Assembly: GCF_018129995.1 (NCBI RefSeq)
Contig: NZ_JAFCKS010000009.1
Location: 62,001 to 126,000, forward strand
From: Bradyrhizobium sp. SZCCT0153
Lineage (GTDB): Bacteria; Pseudomonadota; Alphaproteobacteria; Rhizobiales; Xanthobacteraceae
Direction of reading: 5' to 3'
Length of the DNA: 64,000 nucleotides
The notes under the pieces were generated by a model. That model worked only from the letters and a program-made list of their open reading frames with translations, searched no databases and was not told the origin of the DNA. A program made the translations under genes and the position numbers. Positions 7,832 to 15,680 of this stretch are shown here, in pieces; the first letter of the stretch is position 1, and each line of letters begins with the position of its first letter.

Positions 7832-8809
7832 ATGGACGCATCGTCCAACAGGGGTGCGGCGCACCAACCAGGTCGCGGCCGAATTTATGACTCGATCGTC
7901 GAGGCTTTTGGCGACACGCCGATCGTTCGGTTGCGACGGCTGCCGGGCATGCACGGCGTGAACGCGACGATTTTGGCAAAACTTGAATATTTCAACCCGG
8001 CCGCCAGCGTGAAGGATCGCATCGGCGCCGCCATGATCATCGCGATGGAGAAGGCCGGCATCGTCAAGCCCGACACCGTCCTGATCGAGCCGACCTCCGG
8101 CAACACCGGCATCGCGCTGGCCTTCGTCGCGGCGTCACGGGGGTATCGGCTCAAGCTGGTCATGCCGGAATCGATGTCGATCGAGCGGCGGAAGATGCTG
8201 GCCTTTCTCGGCGCCGAGCTGGTGCTGACGCCCGCCGCGCAAGGCATGAAGGGCGCGATCGCGACGGCTGAAGAGTTGTTGAAGACGACACCGAATTCGG
8301 TGATGCCGCAGCAGTTCAAGAACCTCGCCAATCCCGAGGTGCATCGCCGCACCACGGCAGAGGAGATCTGGAACGACACCGCCGGTACCATCGATTTCTT
8401 CGTCGCCGGCGTCGGCACCGGCGGCACCATCACCGGGGTCGGCCAGGTGCTCAAGCCGCGCAAACCCTCGCTGCGCGTGGTCGCGGTCGAGCCTGAGGAG
8501 AGCCCGGTGCTCTCCGGCGGCCAGCACACACCGCACAAGATCCAGGGCATTGGCGCCGGCTTCGTCCCCGACATTCTCGACCGCGCCGTGATCGACGAGA
8601 TCGTGAAGATCAACTCGACGACGGCGATCGAGACCTCGCGCGCGCTGGCGCGGCATGAGGGCATTCCGGGCGGCATCTCGTCTGGCGCGGCGATCGCGGC
8701 GGCCCTCGAGATCGGCAAGCGGCCGGAAGCTGCGGGAAAGACCATCCTGGCTATAGTGCCGTCTTTCTCCGAGCGGTATCTTTCGACGGCTCTGTTTGAG
8801 GGAATCTAG
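7832..8809 (+). CDS. cysK: Cysteine synthase A (O-acetylserine sulfhydrylase)
   Basis: PLP enzyme making cysteine from O-acetylserine and sulfide. The 325-residue protein shows the PLP lysine in NPAASVKDRIG, the substrate loop TSGNTGIALAF, the phosphate-binding GVGTGGTITG and the conserved PHKIQGIGAGF segment. ATG 7832 has GGGAG 6 nt upstream. A BrnA-like gene begins 3 bp after its stop, suggesting co-transcription. Specialised CysK paralogues exist in the family, so symbol assignment assumes this is the housekeeping copy. Confidence 0.93.
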   Translation: MDASSNRGAAHQPGRGRIYDSIVEAFGDTPIVRLRRLPGMHGVNATILAKLEYFNPAASVKDRIGAAMIIAMEKAGIVKPDTVLIEPTSGNTGIALAFVAASRGYRLKLVMPESMSIERRKMLAFLGAELVLTPAAQGMKGAIATAEELLKTTPNSVMPQQFKNLANPEVHRRTTAEEIWNDTAGTIDFFVAGVGTGGTITGVGQVLKPRKPSLRVVAVEPEESPVLSGGQHTPHKIQGIGAGFVPDILDRAVIDEIVKINSTTAIETSRALARHEGIPGGISSGAAIAAALEIGKRPEAAGKTILAIVPSFSERYLSTALFEGI

Positions 8810-8812
8810 GAC

Positions 8813-9055
8813 ATGGCGGATCAACCACCGAGGCGGCCGCGCACGCTCGGCGATGCCAGGACCGAAGCCGAGGCGGCGTTCAAGAAGGTGACGGCCAAGG
8901 TCGCTGCGGCGCCGCTGAAGCAGAACGTGGCGCCAGGCATCAAGGAGCAGGTCACGCTGCGCATCGACCAGGACGTGCTCGAGTTCTTCCAGGGGGGCGG
9001 TCCCGGCTGGCAGGATCGCATCAACGATGCGCTGCGCAAGGCGGCGGGGAAGTAG
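8813..9055 (+). CDS. BrnA-like antitoxin-family protein without adjacent toxin
   Basis: An 80-residue protein whose C-terminal half, EQVTLRIDQDVLEFFQ then GPGWQDRINDALRKA, matches the ribbon-helix-helix BrnA antitoxin pattern (RxDxDVLxxF...GWQxRIN). The N-terminal half is basic and Ala/Pro-rich. BrnA normally follows a BrnT toxin gene; here the upstream neighbour, 3 bp away, is cysK. It may be an orphan regulator co-expressed with cysteine synthesis. Confidence 0.7.
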   Translation: MADQPPRRPRTLGDARTEAEAAFKKVTAKVAAAPLKQNVAPGIKEQVTLRIDQDVLEFFQGGGPGWQDRINDALRKAAGK

Positions 9056-9082
9056 GGGCTCTTTCTGGAGCACACACGGTCC

Positions 9083-9184
9083 TCATCCTGAGTAAGACCG
9101 CGGAGCGGTCGTCTCGAAGGATGACCACTGGAGAGGCAGGGGTCTTCATGGTCTGAGACGGCGCACTGCGCCTCCTCACCATGA
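9083..9184. repeat. Bradyrhizobium-type intergenic palindromic repeat pair
   Basis: Two imperfect palindromes in tandem: TCATCCT (9083) pairs with AGGATGA (ending 9124) around an AGACCGC/GCGGTCGTCT stem, and TCATGGT (9146) pairs with ACCATGA (ending 9184). Short elements containing CTCATCCTGAG and GTCTCGAAGGATG are, from general knowledge, abundant between genes in Bradyrhizobium. A transcribed copy would fold strongly. Confidence 0.65.
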
Positions 9185-9197
9185 CGGGCGGAAAGAG

Positions 9198-9225
9198 AAA
9201 AAGCCCGGCGTAAGCCGGGCTTTTG
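9198..9225. terminator. Bidirectional intrinsic terminator
   Basis: AAAAGCCCGGC (9199-9209) pairs with GCCGGGCTTTT (9214-9224) around a 4-nt loop, with A and T tracts on the outer sides. It can end both the cysK-brnA transcript and the convergent caspase-like gene. Confidence 0.85.
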
Positions 9226-9249
9226 CGTCTTTGGATCTGGCCTTGCGCC

Positions 9250-10665
9250 TCAGCGGCGGAACATGCCGCCCATCATGCCGCCGACGACACCGCCGACGAA
9301 GGCCGCGCCGGCATCGCCGCCGCCGTTGTGACGGGGGGCCGGGGCGCCCTGGGCCTGTGCGGGGGCACGTCGGGCCGGCTTCGCGCTCTCATCGCTCGCC
9401 GTGGCCGGCGCGGCCACGATCTCGGAGAGCAGAGCCTTGTGCTGGAGCTTGTTCAGGTAGCCCGTCGACGGATAGCCGCGGGCGGCCTGCCAGCGCTTCA
9501 GCACCGTGCGGGTATCCTCACTGAAGGCGCCGGTGACCTTGGTGTCGAAGCCGAGACCGGTCAGACGGCGCTGCACGTCGCGGCGCTGGCCCTTGTCGAG
9601 GCCGATCTGGTCCTCGGTGAGCTGGCTCGCATCGTCGGTGAAGGTGGCGGGGTCGACACCAGCGTTCAGGTTTCGGGTCGTCGTCGACGGGCCGCTCTTG
9701 ACCGCGGCGAGCCGCGCCAGCGCCAGCGCCTTGAACTGACCGTTCGGGTAGGCGGAGAGGTAGGCGTTGAGCTCTTCCGGCTTGTTGCTCTCCTTGACCG
9801 AGCGCCAGTATTCGAGCTCGACACCATCCGAGCTGCTGGTCGCCGCCGGCACGACACCCGCGGCCGTCGGCGCCGCATTGGCAACCTGGGTGGTCGGGGC
9901 CTGGTTGAGATAGACCGCGCCGATCAGGTTGGTGTGGCCCCAGGGCAGCTGGCCCTTGTGGGTCTCCTCATTGACCTGGGCGCGCACCGACGTCATCGCC
10001 TGCTGGATCTCGACACCGGGCTTGGTGATGTTGTCGATCAGAGCGCGGGTGAACGGGCTGTTGTTGCCCTCCTGGCCGTCGAGCGCGGTCTGGCCGGGTC
10101 CGGTGGCGAATGCGATCAGCGTGCCTTCGCCCGACTTCATCTCGGCAAGACCGCTCTGCACGTTGACGCTGCGGGTCGCGGAGTTCGACTTGATCTTGGC
10201 GGCGAACGGATTGTCGCGGCAGGCGTCGAGGAAGACGAGCTTGACCTTGGCATCGCCCATGGTCTGCTCGAGCGTCAGGTCGATGTTGATGGCGGCCCCT
10301 AACTTGACGTCCATCTCCGACTTGATGTCGGCGTCGACGGGCAGGAGGTAGTTGCTGCCGCCGACGGCGATGCCGTGGCCGGCATAATAGAACACCGCGA
10401 CGTCGGAGCCCTGCGCCTTGCGGCCGAAGTCCAGCAGCTTCTCCGTCATCTGGTCGCGGGTGAGGTTGGATCCCTCGATCACCTCGAAGCCGACATTGCG
10501 CAACGTCGCCGCCATCGCCTTGGCGTCGATCGGCGGGTTCGGCAATTGCGCGACGTTTTTGTAGGTACCATTGCCGACGACGAAAGCCACACGGCGGTCG
10601 GCCTTCGCGGCGCTGACCGACAGTGCCATGCACATCAGCGAAGCGAGGAGGGTGAGAGTGCGCAT
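9250..10665 (-). CDS. Secreted caspase-like (peptidase C14) protein with peptidoglycan-binding domain
   Basis: A 471-residue protein with a signal peptide (MRTLTLLASLMCMALSVSA) and then a caspase p20 domain, about residues 24-250. The catalytic His is in YYAGHGI and the Cys in FLDACRDNPF, so the dyad is intact. A short helical-repeat-like stretch (EYWRSVKESNKPEELNAYL) follows, then a peptidoglycan-binding-like unit (DVQRRLTGLGFDTKVTGAFS) and a Gly/Met-rich tail (AAFVGGVVGGMMGGMFRR) that could insert in a membrane. ATG 10665 has GGGGAT 6 nt upstream. Such bacterial metacaspase relatives are usually Arg/Lys-specific; the target is unknown. Confidence 0.85.
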   Translation of the reverse strand: MRTLTLLASLMCMALSVSAAKADRRVAFVVGNGTYKNVAQLPNPPIDAKAMAATLRNVGFEVIEGSNLTRDQMTEKLLDFGRKAQGSDVAVFYYAGHGIAVGGSNYLLPVDADIKSEMDVKLGAAINIDLTLEQTMGDAKVKLVFLDACRDNPFAAKIKSNSATRSVNVQSGLAEMKSGEGTLIAFATGPGQTALDGQEGNNSPFTRALIDNITKPGVEIQQAMTSVRAQVNEETHKGQLPWGHTNLIGAVYLNQAPTTQVANAAPTAAGVVPAATSSSDGVELEYWRSVKESNKPEELNAYLSAYPNGQFKALALARLAAVKSGPSTTTRNLNAGVDPATFTDDASQLTEDQIGLDKGQRRDVQRRLTGLGFDTKVTGAFSEDTRTVLKRWQAARGYPSTGYLNKLQHKALLSEIVAAPATASDESAKPARRAPAQAQGAPAPRHNGGGDAGAAFVGGVVGGMMGGMFRR

Positions 10666-10861
10666 CTGAAATCCCCAACAGAATCGAATTGCAGGCAGCA
10701 ACAAATTGGCCGCAAACCTACACGAAATCGCCCGGCTCCGTGCAAGCAAAACGACCGCAACCCGTTGCTTGGCGGCCGAGTGTTGCACGATGGAATGCTC
10801 CTCCAACGTGATCCAAATCACGCTCGACCACTTGTTTTGTCGCGCGAGGCCGCGCGCGGGT

Positions 10862-11737
10862 TCACTGCGCGCGTGCAGTAACCGGGCCGGCCGGCTTCAA
10901 ATTCAGGAGGTTGCCGAACAGGATCAGCGCGGCGCCGAGCACGGTCCAGCCGTCGAGCCGTTCTGAATACAGCAGCCAGCCGGCTGTCGCGGTGAGAGGA
11001 ACCCGCAGGAAGTCCATCGGAACCACCACCGTCGCGTCGGCATAACGCATCGCGCTGGCAAGGCAATAATGCGCGAACGTGCCGCAGACCGAGATCACCG
11101 CCACCCAACCCCAGACATAAGTCGGCGGCCAGGCCCAGACATAAAGCGCCGGCAGGAAGCCCGCGACCGACTGCACCACCAGCATCCAGAACAGGACCGC
11201 CAGCGCACTCTCGGTGCGGGTGAGCGATTTGACCAACGCCATGGACACGCCGAAGCCGACCGCCGCGCCGAGCGCGATCAACTGGCCCTGATTGATCTCG
11301 CCGGTCGCGGGCCTCACGATGACGATCACGCCGACGAGGCCGAGCACGATCGCAGCGATCTTCCACGATGTCATGCGCTCGGACAGGAAGCTGGCGGCGA
11401 GGATCGCGGTCCAGATCGGCATCGTGAACTCGATCGCCACCACCTGGCCGATCGGAATCAGCGTCAGCGCAAAGAACCAGCCGAGCTGCGAGACGTAGTG
11501 GATCAGGTTGCGCGCGATGTGCTGCGGCAGGCGACCCGTCCTGAGCGTCCCGAAGCCGCCGGCGCGCCGGATCATCGGATAGAGCATGCAGAGGCCGAGC
11601 AGCGAGCGCACTTCCATGACCTGGAAGACGTTCATCACGCGCACAGCCTCGCGCCCCGCGACCGCCATCACCAGTGTCAGCGACAGCCAGCCAGCCATCC
11701 ACAATGCAGCCATCGATTTGGACGGAGGAGTGGTCAT
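10862..11737 (-). CDS. DMT-family (EamA) transporter
   Basis: A 291-residue inner-membrane protein with ten hydrophobic segments arranged as two EamA repeats. The first spans about residues 10-140 (IGQVVAIEFTMPIWTAILAA) and the second about residues 150-285 (VPMDFLRVPLTATAGWLLY). Members export metabolites or amino acids by drug/metabolite-type exchange; the substrate is not readable. It is divergent from the ridA-like gene, with about 150 bp between starts. Confidence 0.85.
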   Translation of the reverse strand: MTTPPSKSMAALWMAGWLSLTLVMAVAGREAVRVMNVFQVMEVRSLLGLCMLYPMIRRAGGFGTLRTGRLPQHIARNLIHYVSQLGWFFALTLIPIGQVVAIEFTMPIWTAILAASFLSERMTSWKIAAIVLGLVGVIVIVRPATGEINQGQLIALGAAVGFGVSMALVKSLTRTESALAVLFWMLVVQSVAGFLPALYVWAWPPTYVWGWVAVISVCGTFAHYCLASAMRYADATVVVPMDFLRVPLTATAGWLLYSERLDGWTVLGAALILFGNLLNLKPAGPVTARAQ

Positions 11738-11887
11738 TGGCGCGGAATGCGGAAGGAAAGAGGGGCGTTGGAGGGGAGGCTGGTATCCGCGACATCAATT
11801 GGGTTTGCAACGGCCAAAACTGCGGATGCAGCGATGCGCCGGTGCGTGCTAAGGGAAGGTCAACGAGCGAAACGGGAGAAACAGCTC

Positions 11888-12286
11888 ATGCACATCCTGC
11901 AGCCGGCCGAGTGGACGAAACCGCGCGGCTTTTCCCATGGCGTTGTGGTCGAAGGACCGGGCCGGTGGGTGGTGCTGGCCGGACAGACCGGCGGCGACGA
12001 GACCGGCAATTACGCGACTGACATGGCGGGGCAGGTGACAACCGCGCTGAAGCGGATCATCAAGCTGCTCGCCGAAGCCGGAGCCGGCCCGGAGCACATC
12101 GTCCGCCTGACCTGGTACCTGACCAGCCGCAGCGAATACGAGGCCGCCGGCGCCGGTATCGGCGCGGGCTGGAAGGAAACGCTGGGACGCAATTTCCCGC
12201 CCTCGACCTTGCTCTATATCGGCGGCCTCGTGGACGAGCGCGCCAAGGTCGAGATCGAGGTCACGGCATTCGTGCCGAACGCATAA
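11888..12286 (+). CDS. RidA-family protein (enamine/imine deaminase-like)
   Basis: A 132-residue YjgF/YER057c/UK114 protein. Characteristic segments are WVVLAGQTGGDETGNYATD near the N-terminus, VRLTWYLTSRSEYEA in the centre, and the C-terminal PPSTLLYIGGLVDERAKVEIEVTAFVP. The arginine that binds the carboxylate of 2-aminoacrylate in canonical RidA (S-R-C-E-V/A context) is not obvious: the corresponding stretch reads DERAKVEIEV. This may be one of the RidA subfamilies lacking deaminase activity. GGGAG lies about 9 nt before ATG 11888. Confidence 0.8.
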   Translation: MHILQPAEWTKPRGFSHGVVVEGPGRWVVLAGQTGGDETGNYATDMAGQVTTALKRIIKLLAEAGAGPEHIVRLTWYLTSRSEYEAAGAGIGAGWKETLGRNFPPSTLLYIGGLVDERAKVEIEVTAFVPNA

Positions 12287-12319
12287 AAAAATCGATCCGG
12301 CGGGGGCACCGGATCGATT
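12285..12319 (-). terminator. Intrinsic terminator for the exported-protein pair
   Basis: AATCGATCCGG (12290-12300) pairs perfectly with CCGGATCGATT (12309-12319). On the minus strand the hairpin is followed by a run of T (the A run at 12285-12291), 20 bp after the stop of the gene at 12339. It also lies just after the ridA-like stop on the plus strand. Confidence 0.8.
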
Positions 12320-12338
12320 GTCATGTGGCTGTAGCCGC

Positions 12339-12884
12339 CTAGCGCGACATCGAGATGTTGGCGCCGCGGAACTGGCTGTCCGCGCGCATCGTGACAGTTT
12401 GCTTGTTGCCGCTCGTCCTCAGCGCGATGTTGGCATTGAAGCCCGCAGCGGAGGCGACCACCTCGAAGCTCCCACCACCGCCGCGGCCCTGGAGCGAGCC
12501 GCTGATGTTCCGGCTGGCTTCAGACCAGCTACCGGTGATGGCGCTGCCCTCGGCCTTGACGTTGGCTCCGAGGTTGAACTTGTAGGCGTCGCTGGCGCAG
12601 GTCAACGACATCTCCATGGTCGGTCCGATCGGAGCGTATTTGGCCCGGCAGCGAATCCGCTCGGTCGAGCCGTCATCCAGAGTGACGGTTCCCGAGCCGC
12701 TCCAGCTGCCCGCCATGGGAGCGAACGGGCCGGACTGAGCCTTGCTCTCGGAGCCGGCAATCCCGGCCACAAACAGAACGGCGACCGCGATCAGCAGCCG
12801 CCGGCTTAGGACGCTGGTCCCGAATTTCTTATTGGCGCGATGCTTCCCACCGCCCGCTGCACGGTATGCCTGCAGATGCTCCAT
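12339..12884 (-). CDS. Exported protein of unknown function
   Basis: A 181-residue protein with a basic N-terminal extension, then a hydrophobic signal sequence (RRLLIAVAVLFVAGIAG) and a probable cleavage at ESKAQ. The mature part is beta-rich (GSWSGSGTVTLDDGSTERIRC and later GNKQTVTMRADSQFRGAN) with two cysteines, RIRCRA and LTCAS. ATG 12884 has GGGGAAG upstream, and the first 56 bp overlap the end of the preceding gene, so the two are probably translationally coupled. I do not recognise a named family. Confidence 0.7.
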   Translation of the reverse strand: MEHLQAYRAAGGGKHRANKKFGTSVLSRRLLIAVAVLFVAGIAGSESKAQSGPFAPMAGSWSGSGTVTLDDGSTERIRCRAKYAPIGPTMEMSLTCASDAYKFNLGANVKAEGSAITGSWSEASRNISGSLQGRGGGGSFEVVASAAGFNANIALRTSGNKQTVTMRADSQFRGANISMSR

Positions 12885-13173
12885 TCCACTTCCCCGATCC
12901 GGCGTTGCCGCTGAGTTGACCGTTGGCATATGCACCATTGATCGAAACTTTCACAAGACCCCCGCTGCCGATGGTGCCGGAAACGTTAGCGCCGGGAGCG
13001 GTGATCTTGCCGTCGGCGACCGTCAGCAAGGAACTCGCGGTCGGCTCGCATGTGCCGCTCTTGGTGACGATGGTGACCTGCCAGTTGCCGTCGTAAGGGG
13101 TCTGGGCAAAAGCGGGAGCGGCGAAGGCAACAATTGAGGCGGCACAAAACGCCGCGATGCGGGCAAAACGCAT
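12829..13173 (-). CDS. Small exported protein of unknown function
   Basis: A 114-residue protein with a clear signal peptide (MRFARIAAFCAASIVAFAAP, cleavage AFA-Q). The mature domain is small and Gly/Ser-rich, with a two-cysteine pattern (KSGTCEPTASS and AGIPCSGRWEAS) suggesting one disulfide. The internal YDGNWQVTI...GSGKWNG...GRWEA spacing looks like a short beta-barrel or lipocalin-like repeat. It is the first gene of a two-gene unit with the overlapping exported protein downstream. Confidence 0.75.
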   Translation of the reverse strand: MRFARIAAFCAASIVAFAAPAFAQTPYDGNWQVTIVTKSGTCEPTASSLLTVADGKITAPGANVSGTIGSGGLVKVSINGAYANGQLSGNAGSGKWNGASAGIPCSGRWEASRQ

Positions 13174-13324
13174 GAATTCCGTCCTTGAATCTGTCTGATA
13201 TGGTGACGCTTATTCGGGCGAAATGTGACGGAAATTTGTTGCAATGCCAAATTGAAAATTGTTCCTGTGGAAACAATGGTTTATTTGTGTTCCGGCCGCA
13301 ATTTTCGAAGCAGAATCAAAGCGC

Positions 13325-13349
13325 CCTGACGTTAAGGGTAAACGTCAGG
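13325..13349 (-). terminator. Hairpin after the formyltransferase-like gene
   Basis: CCTGACGTT (13325-13333) pairs perfectly with AACGTCAGG (13341-13349) around a 7-nt loop, 35 bp beyond the stop codon. There is no strong T run, so it is a weak intrinsic or Rho-assisted terminator candidate. Confidence 0.45.
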
Positions 13350-13383
13350 ACGGAGACTCAGGACCGGGGCTCAAGACAGGGGC

Positions 13384-13971
13384 TCAGGACAGGCTTGGCG
13401 CCGAGGTCGCGAACTGCTCGTCCTGAGCCTTGGACGGGAGCGCCTTGTGGACCTTGGCATAGTCGATCACGTCGGCCAGCAATTTGAGCCCGAGCGGAGC
13501 GAGCGCGCGCTCCCATAGCTCCCGCGCAGTCTCGCCCTTCTTGACGAAGCACCATTCCTGGGCGGCGATGGCGCCGGCATCCATGCGGTCGGCGAGGTGA
13601 TAGATCGTGCCGCCGGCGATCGGATCGCCTTCCTTGATGGTCCATTCCACGGCGGCTTTGCCGCGGTGCCTCGGCAGCAGCGAGGGGTGATAACCGATCC
13701 CGCCCAGCTTCGCCGCGGCGAGCGCGTCCTTGCCGATCCGGGCGTGGCTGTGCGCAGTGACGATCAGATCGGTGTCGGGGGCGATCTCGGCCGCCACCAC
13801 CAGCTTGGGGTTGGCCTGCACCACGACTTCGATGCCCGCCGCCTTGGCGGTCGCGGCAAGTCGATCCTCGGGGTCGGCTACCACGACGCGCACAATCGAG
13901 ACGCCGTGCTCCCGGAGCATGTTCAGGGTGGTCACGCCGAAATGGCGGGAGCCGACGAGGGTAATGCGCAT
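13384..13971 (-). CDS. Stand-alone formyltransferase-fold protein (10-formyl-THF hydrolase-like)
   Basis: A 195-residue protein covering only the N-terminal catalytic fold of the Fmt/PurN superfamily. The signature is GYHPSLLPRHRGKAAVEWTI, with the catalytic His, followed by GGTIYHLADRMDAGAI carrying the conserved Asp. The residue two before the His is Gly instead of the Asn usual in PurN and Fmt. The HPSLLPRHRG wording resembles the hydrolase domain of 10-formyltetrahydrofolate dehydrogenases. No C-terminal tRNA-binding domain is present, so it is not Fmt. ATG 13971 was used. It may act on formyl-folate or a sugar-linked amine. Confidence 0.75.
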   Translation of the reverse strand: MRITLVGSRHFGVTTLNMLREHGVSIVRVVVADPEDRLAATAKAAGIEVVVQANPKLVVAAEIAPDTDLIVTAHSHARIGKDALAAAKLGGIGYHPSLLPRHRGKAAVEWTIKEGDPIAGGTIYHLADRMDAGAIAAQEWCFVKKGETARELWERALAPLGLKLLADVIDYAKVHKALPSKAQDEQFATSAPSLS

Positions 13972-14159
13972 GGGTATCCGATCCGTCTCGCAACTGCGTC
14001 TTCACCCGATAACACGTCGGTACGTCCTGTCACCACCCGGGCGGCGTTTGCGCCGGTTATCAACAATGCGCCGGGCGCCGAGCACGGTGAATTCCGCGAT
14101 TGCGGAGCTGGCCGATCCGGTGCTTCCATGCGCGCATGGCACCGGCTTGGAGCGGGCGG

Positions 14160-14444
14160 ATGCGGAGCGCGTGGTTTTTCCTTGTGGCGACCCTGATCGC
14201 GGCAGCTCCCGCCCGTGCCGGCGGGCCGTACCCGGCGGTGCCGCCCGAGACCGGGGTGGCGCCCTTCATCGGCCCGACCTGGGAGGCTCATCGCTGCGCT
14301 GACGGGCCGGTGATCAATTTCTATCACGGCGCCTATTACGGCGAGGAGCCGCCGGCGCTCTATCGCGGCTACGCCTACAGGCCGTATTACCGCTACAGTG
14401 CCTATCGGAGGCTGCCGCGTAAGTATTTCTGCGTCACTGACTAG
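14160..14444 (+). CDS. Small exported Tyr/Pro-rich protein
   Basis: 94 residues from ATG 14160, with GGAG about 7 nt upstream. A signal peptide (MRSAWFFLVATLIAAAPARA) precedes a Pro-rich segment and a Tyr/Arg-rich tail (YRGYAYRPYYRYSAYRRLPR). One cysteine pair is possible (HRCADG and YFCVTD). Small periplasmic proteins of this kind are common in Bradyrhizobium; function unknown. Confidence 0.65.
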   Translation: MRSAWFFLVATLIAAAPARAGGPYPAVPPETGVAPFIGPTWEAHRCADGPVINFYHGAYYGEEPPALYRGYAYRPYYRYSAYRRLPRKYFCVTD

Positions 14445-14596
14445 CGTTGCCGGGCTGCCACGGTCGGATGGCAATTGAGTGAATGAGCGGTTCCTGTGTC
14501 TCGTTTTTAACAGATCGATCCCTGGTTTGCGCTAGAACGTGCACCAACCGGGGCTGGCGACATTTCAATCCGCATCCGTTTTCGAACCCGGGTTTG

Positions 14597-14625
14597 GCCG
14601 CTGGCGTGATCGCCAGCGGCTTTTT
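14597..14625 (+). terminator. Strong intrinsic terminator
   Basis: GCCGCTGGCG (14597-14606) and CGCCAGCGGC (14611-14620) form a perfect 10-bp stem with a 4-nt loop, followed by five T residues. It is 153 bp after the nearest upstream stop codon (14444). It therefore either ends that gene's transcript after a long 3' UTR or terminates a small RNA encoded between 14445 and 14625. The rest of the 14445-14782 gap shows nothing else I can support. Confidence 0.8.
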
Positions 14626-14782
14626 CGTGCCCGGCGATCACGAAATCATCCGACGGTAACACGATCTCAACCTGCCTGGCGTATCGACGAATCCGTCGCG
14701 GATTAGTATTGCGTACCGCGACACCGAAATCGTCCCGCCGGCGTGGGTGCGCCGTGCGGGCTTTTTCGCCGGGACGGATTTC

Positions 14783-15019
14783 ATGCCGAGCGCGATTGAG
14801 CAGATCGTCGACGTCTATGTCCGACTGAAGAACCGGCGCGGCCTCGATCAACTGATGATGCACCGGCAGCGGCTCGCGGTCGACCTGAAGAGCAGGTCAG
14901 GCTATGATTTCAGCCTGCCAATCGGCCAGATCGACGAGGAGATCGCGATCATCGAAGCCGGTCTCAGCCGGCTCAAGGCCGGCGATGCCGACGCGAGCGG
15001 CGCCGTCGGCTCAATTTGA
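14783..15019 (+). CDS. Small conserved hypothetical protein
   Basis: A 78-residue mostly helical protein: EQIVDVYVRLKNRRGLDQLMMHRQRLAVDL, then a second amphipathic helix ending in IDEEIAIIEAGLSRLKAG. ATG 14783 is preferred because GGGACGGA precedes it; an upstream in-frame start at 14747 lacks support. The stop is 3 bp from that of the convergent gene at 15023. Confidence 0.6.
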   Translation: MPSAIEQIVDVYVRLKNRRGLDQLMMHRQRLAVDLKSRSGYDFSLPIGQIDEEIAIIEAGLSRLKAGDADASGAVGSI

Positions 15020-15022
15020 CGC

Positions 15023-15325
15023 TCAGTCGCGCCGGCCGCCGTCGATGACGGTGAACAACGGCCGCGCCGGGGTCGGCTCGACCAGCAATTCCTCCACCAG
15101 CGCGGTCGCCGCATCGACATATTTGCGCGTCGGCTTGTCGAGTTCGCGTTTTGCCTCGTCGTCGAGCGCAATCTTCGCAGCCTCGACCAGCTTGCGCATC
15201 CGCACCGCATGGTCGTCGCCCGCCGTCAGCGTCGCGCGGGCCAGCGAGCGCAGCACGAACAGCTCGCCCTCGAGGCGGAGCAGACGGTCGTTGAGCCTGG
15301 TGAGGACGGCGTTGAGGTCGGCCAT
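15023..15325 (-). CDS. Helical hypothetical protein
   Basis: 100 residues from ATG 15325, or 109 if an ATG at 15352 is used. The N-terminus is a heptad-like helix (MADLNAVLTRLNDRLLRLEG) typical of coiled-coil dimers. A charged helical middle follows, ending in LFTVIDGGRRD. I recognise no family. Convergent with the small gene ending at 15019. Confidence 0.6.
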   Translation of the reverse strand: MADLNAVLTRLNDRLLRLEGELFVLRSLARATLTAGDDHAVRMRKLVEAAKIALDDEAKRELDKPTRKYVDAATALVEELLVEPTPARPLFTVIDGGRRD

Positions 15326-15452
15326 GGCGGGTGTTCGCTGCGGAAGATCCATCCTGATCTAGCGGCGATCGGTGAACGGAATCCAAATGACATCAGCGCA
15401 ATTGGGGCGATCCGCCGGTCAGGCTCGCGCGCCCGTACGATCCCGCCGAAGC

Positions 15453-15680
15453 CTACCATCCGACTCCGGCCCAGCGACGGCCGAACACGGGCGGCTTGGT
15501 CTTCACCGCTTCCCAGCCGAAGAAATGATGCTTGCCGGACCAGGTGTGCACCACGCCGCTGCAGATGCTGCATTTGAAACTGCCGGAATGGGCTTCGGCA
15601 TGCTCTTCCCTCGTCGCGGTGTAGTTCATGCTGCAACCGGTGCAGGTGAATTCTTCGATCGTCCAGATGCTGTTGGCCAT
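15453..15680 (-). CDS. Small zinc-ribbon protein
   Basis: A 75-residue protein with two CxxC motifs, FTCTGCSMNYT (about residues 12-22) and FKCSICSGVVHTW (about residues 35-47), which should bind one zinc. The C-terminus is aromatic and basic (HHFFGWEAVKTKPPVFGRRW). It is distinct from the other two zinc-ribbon proteins in this window (7390-7608 and 18637-18930). Function unknown. Confidence 0.7.
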   Translation of the reverse strand: MANSIWTIEEFTCTGCSMNYTATREEHAEAHSGSFKCSICSGVVHTWSGKHHFFGWEAVKTKPPVFGRRWAGVGW

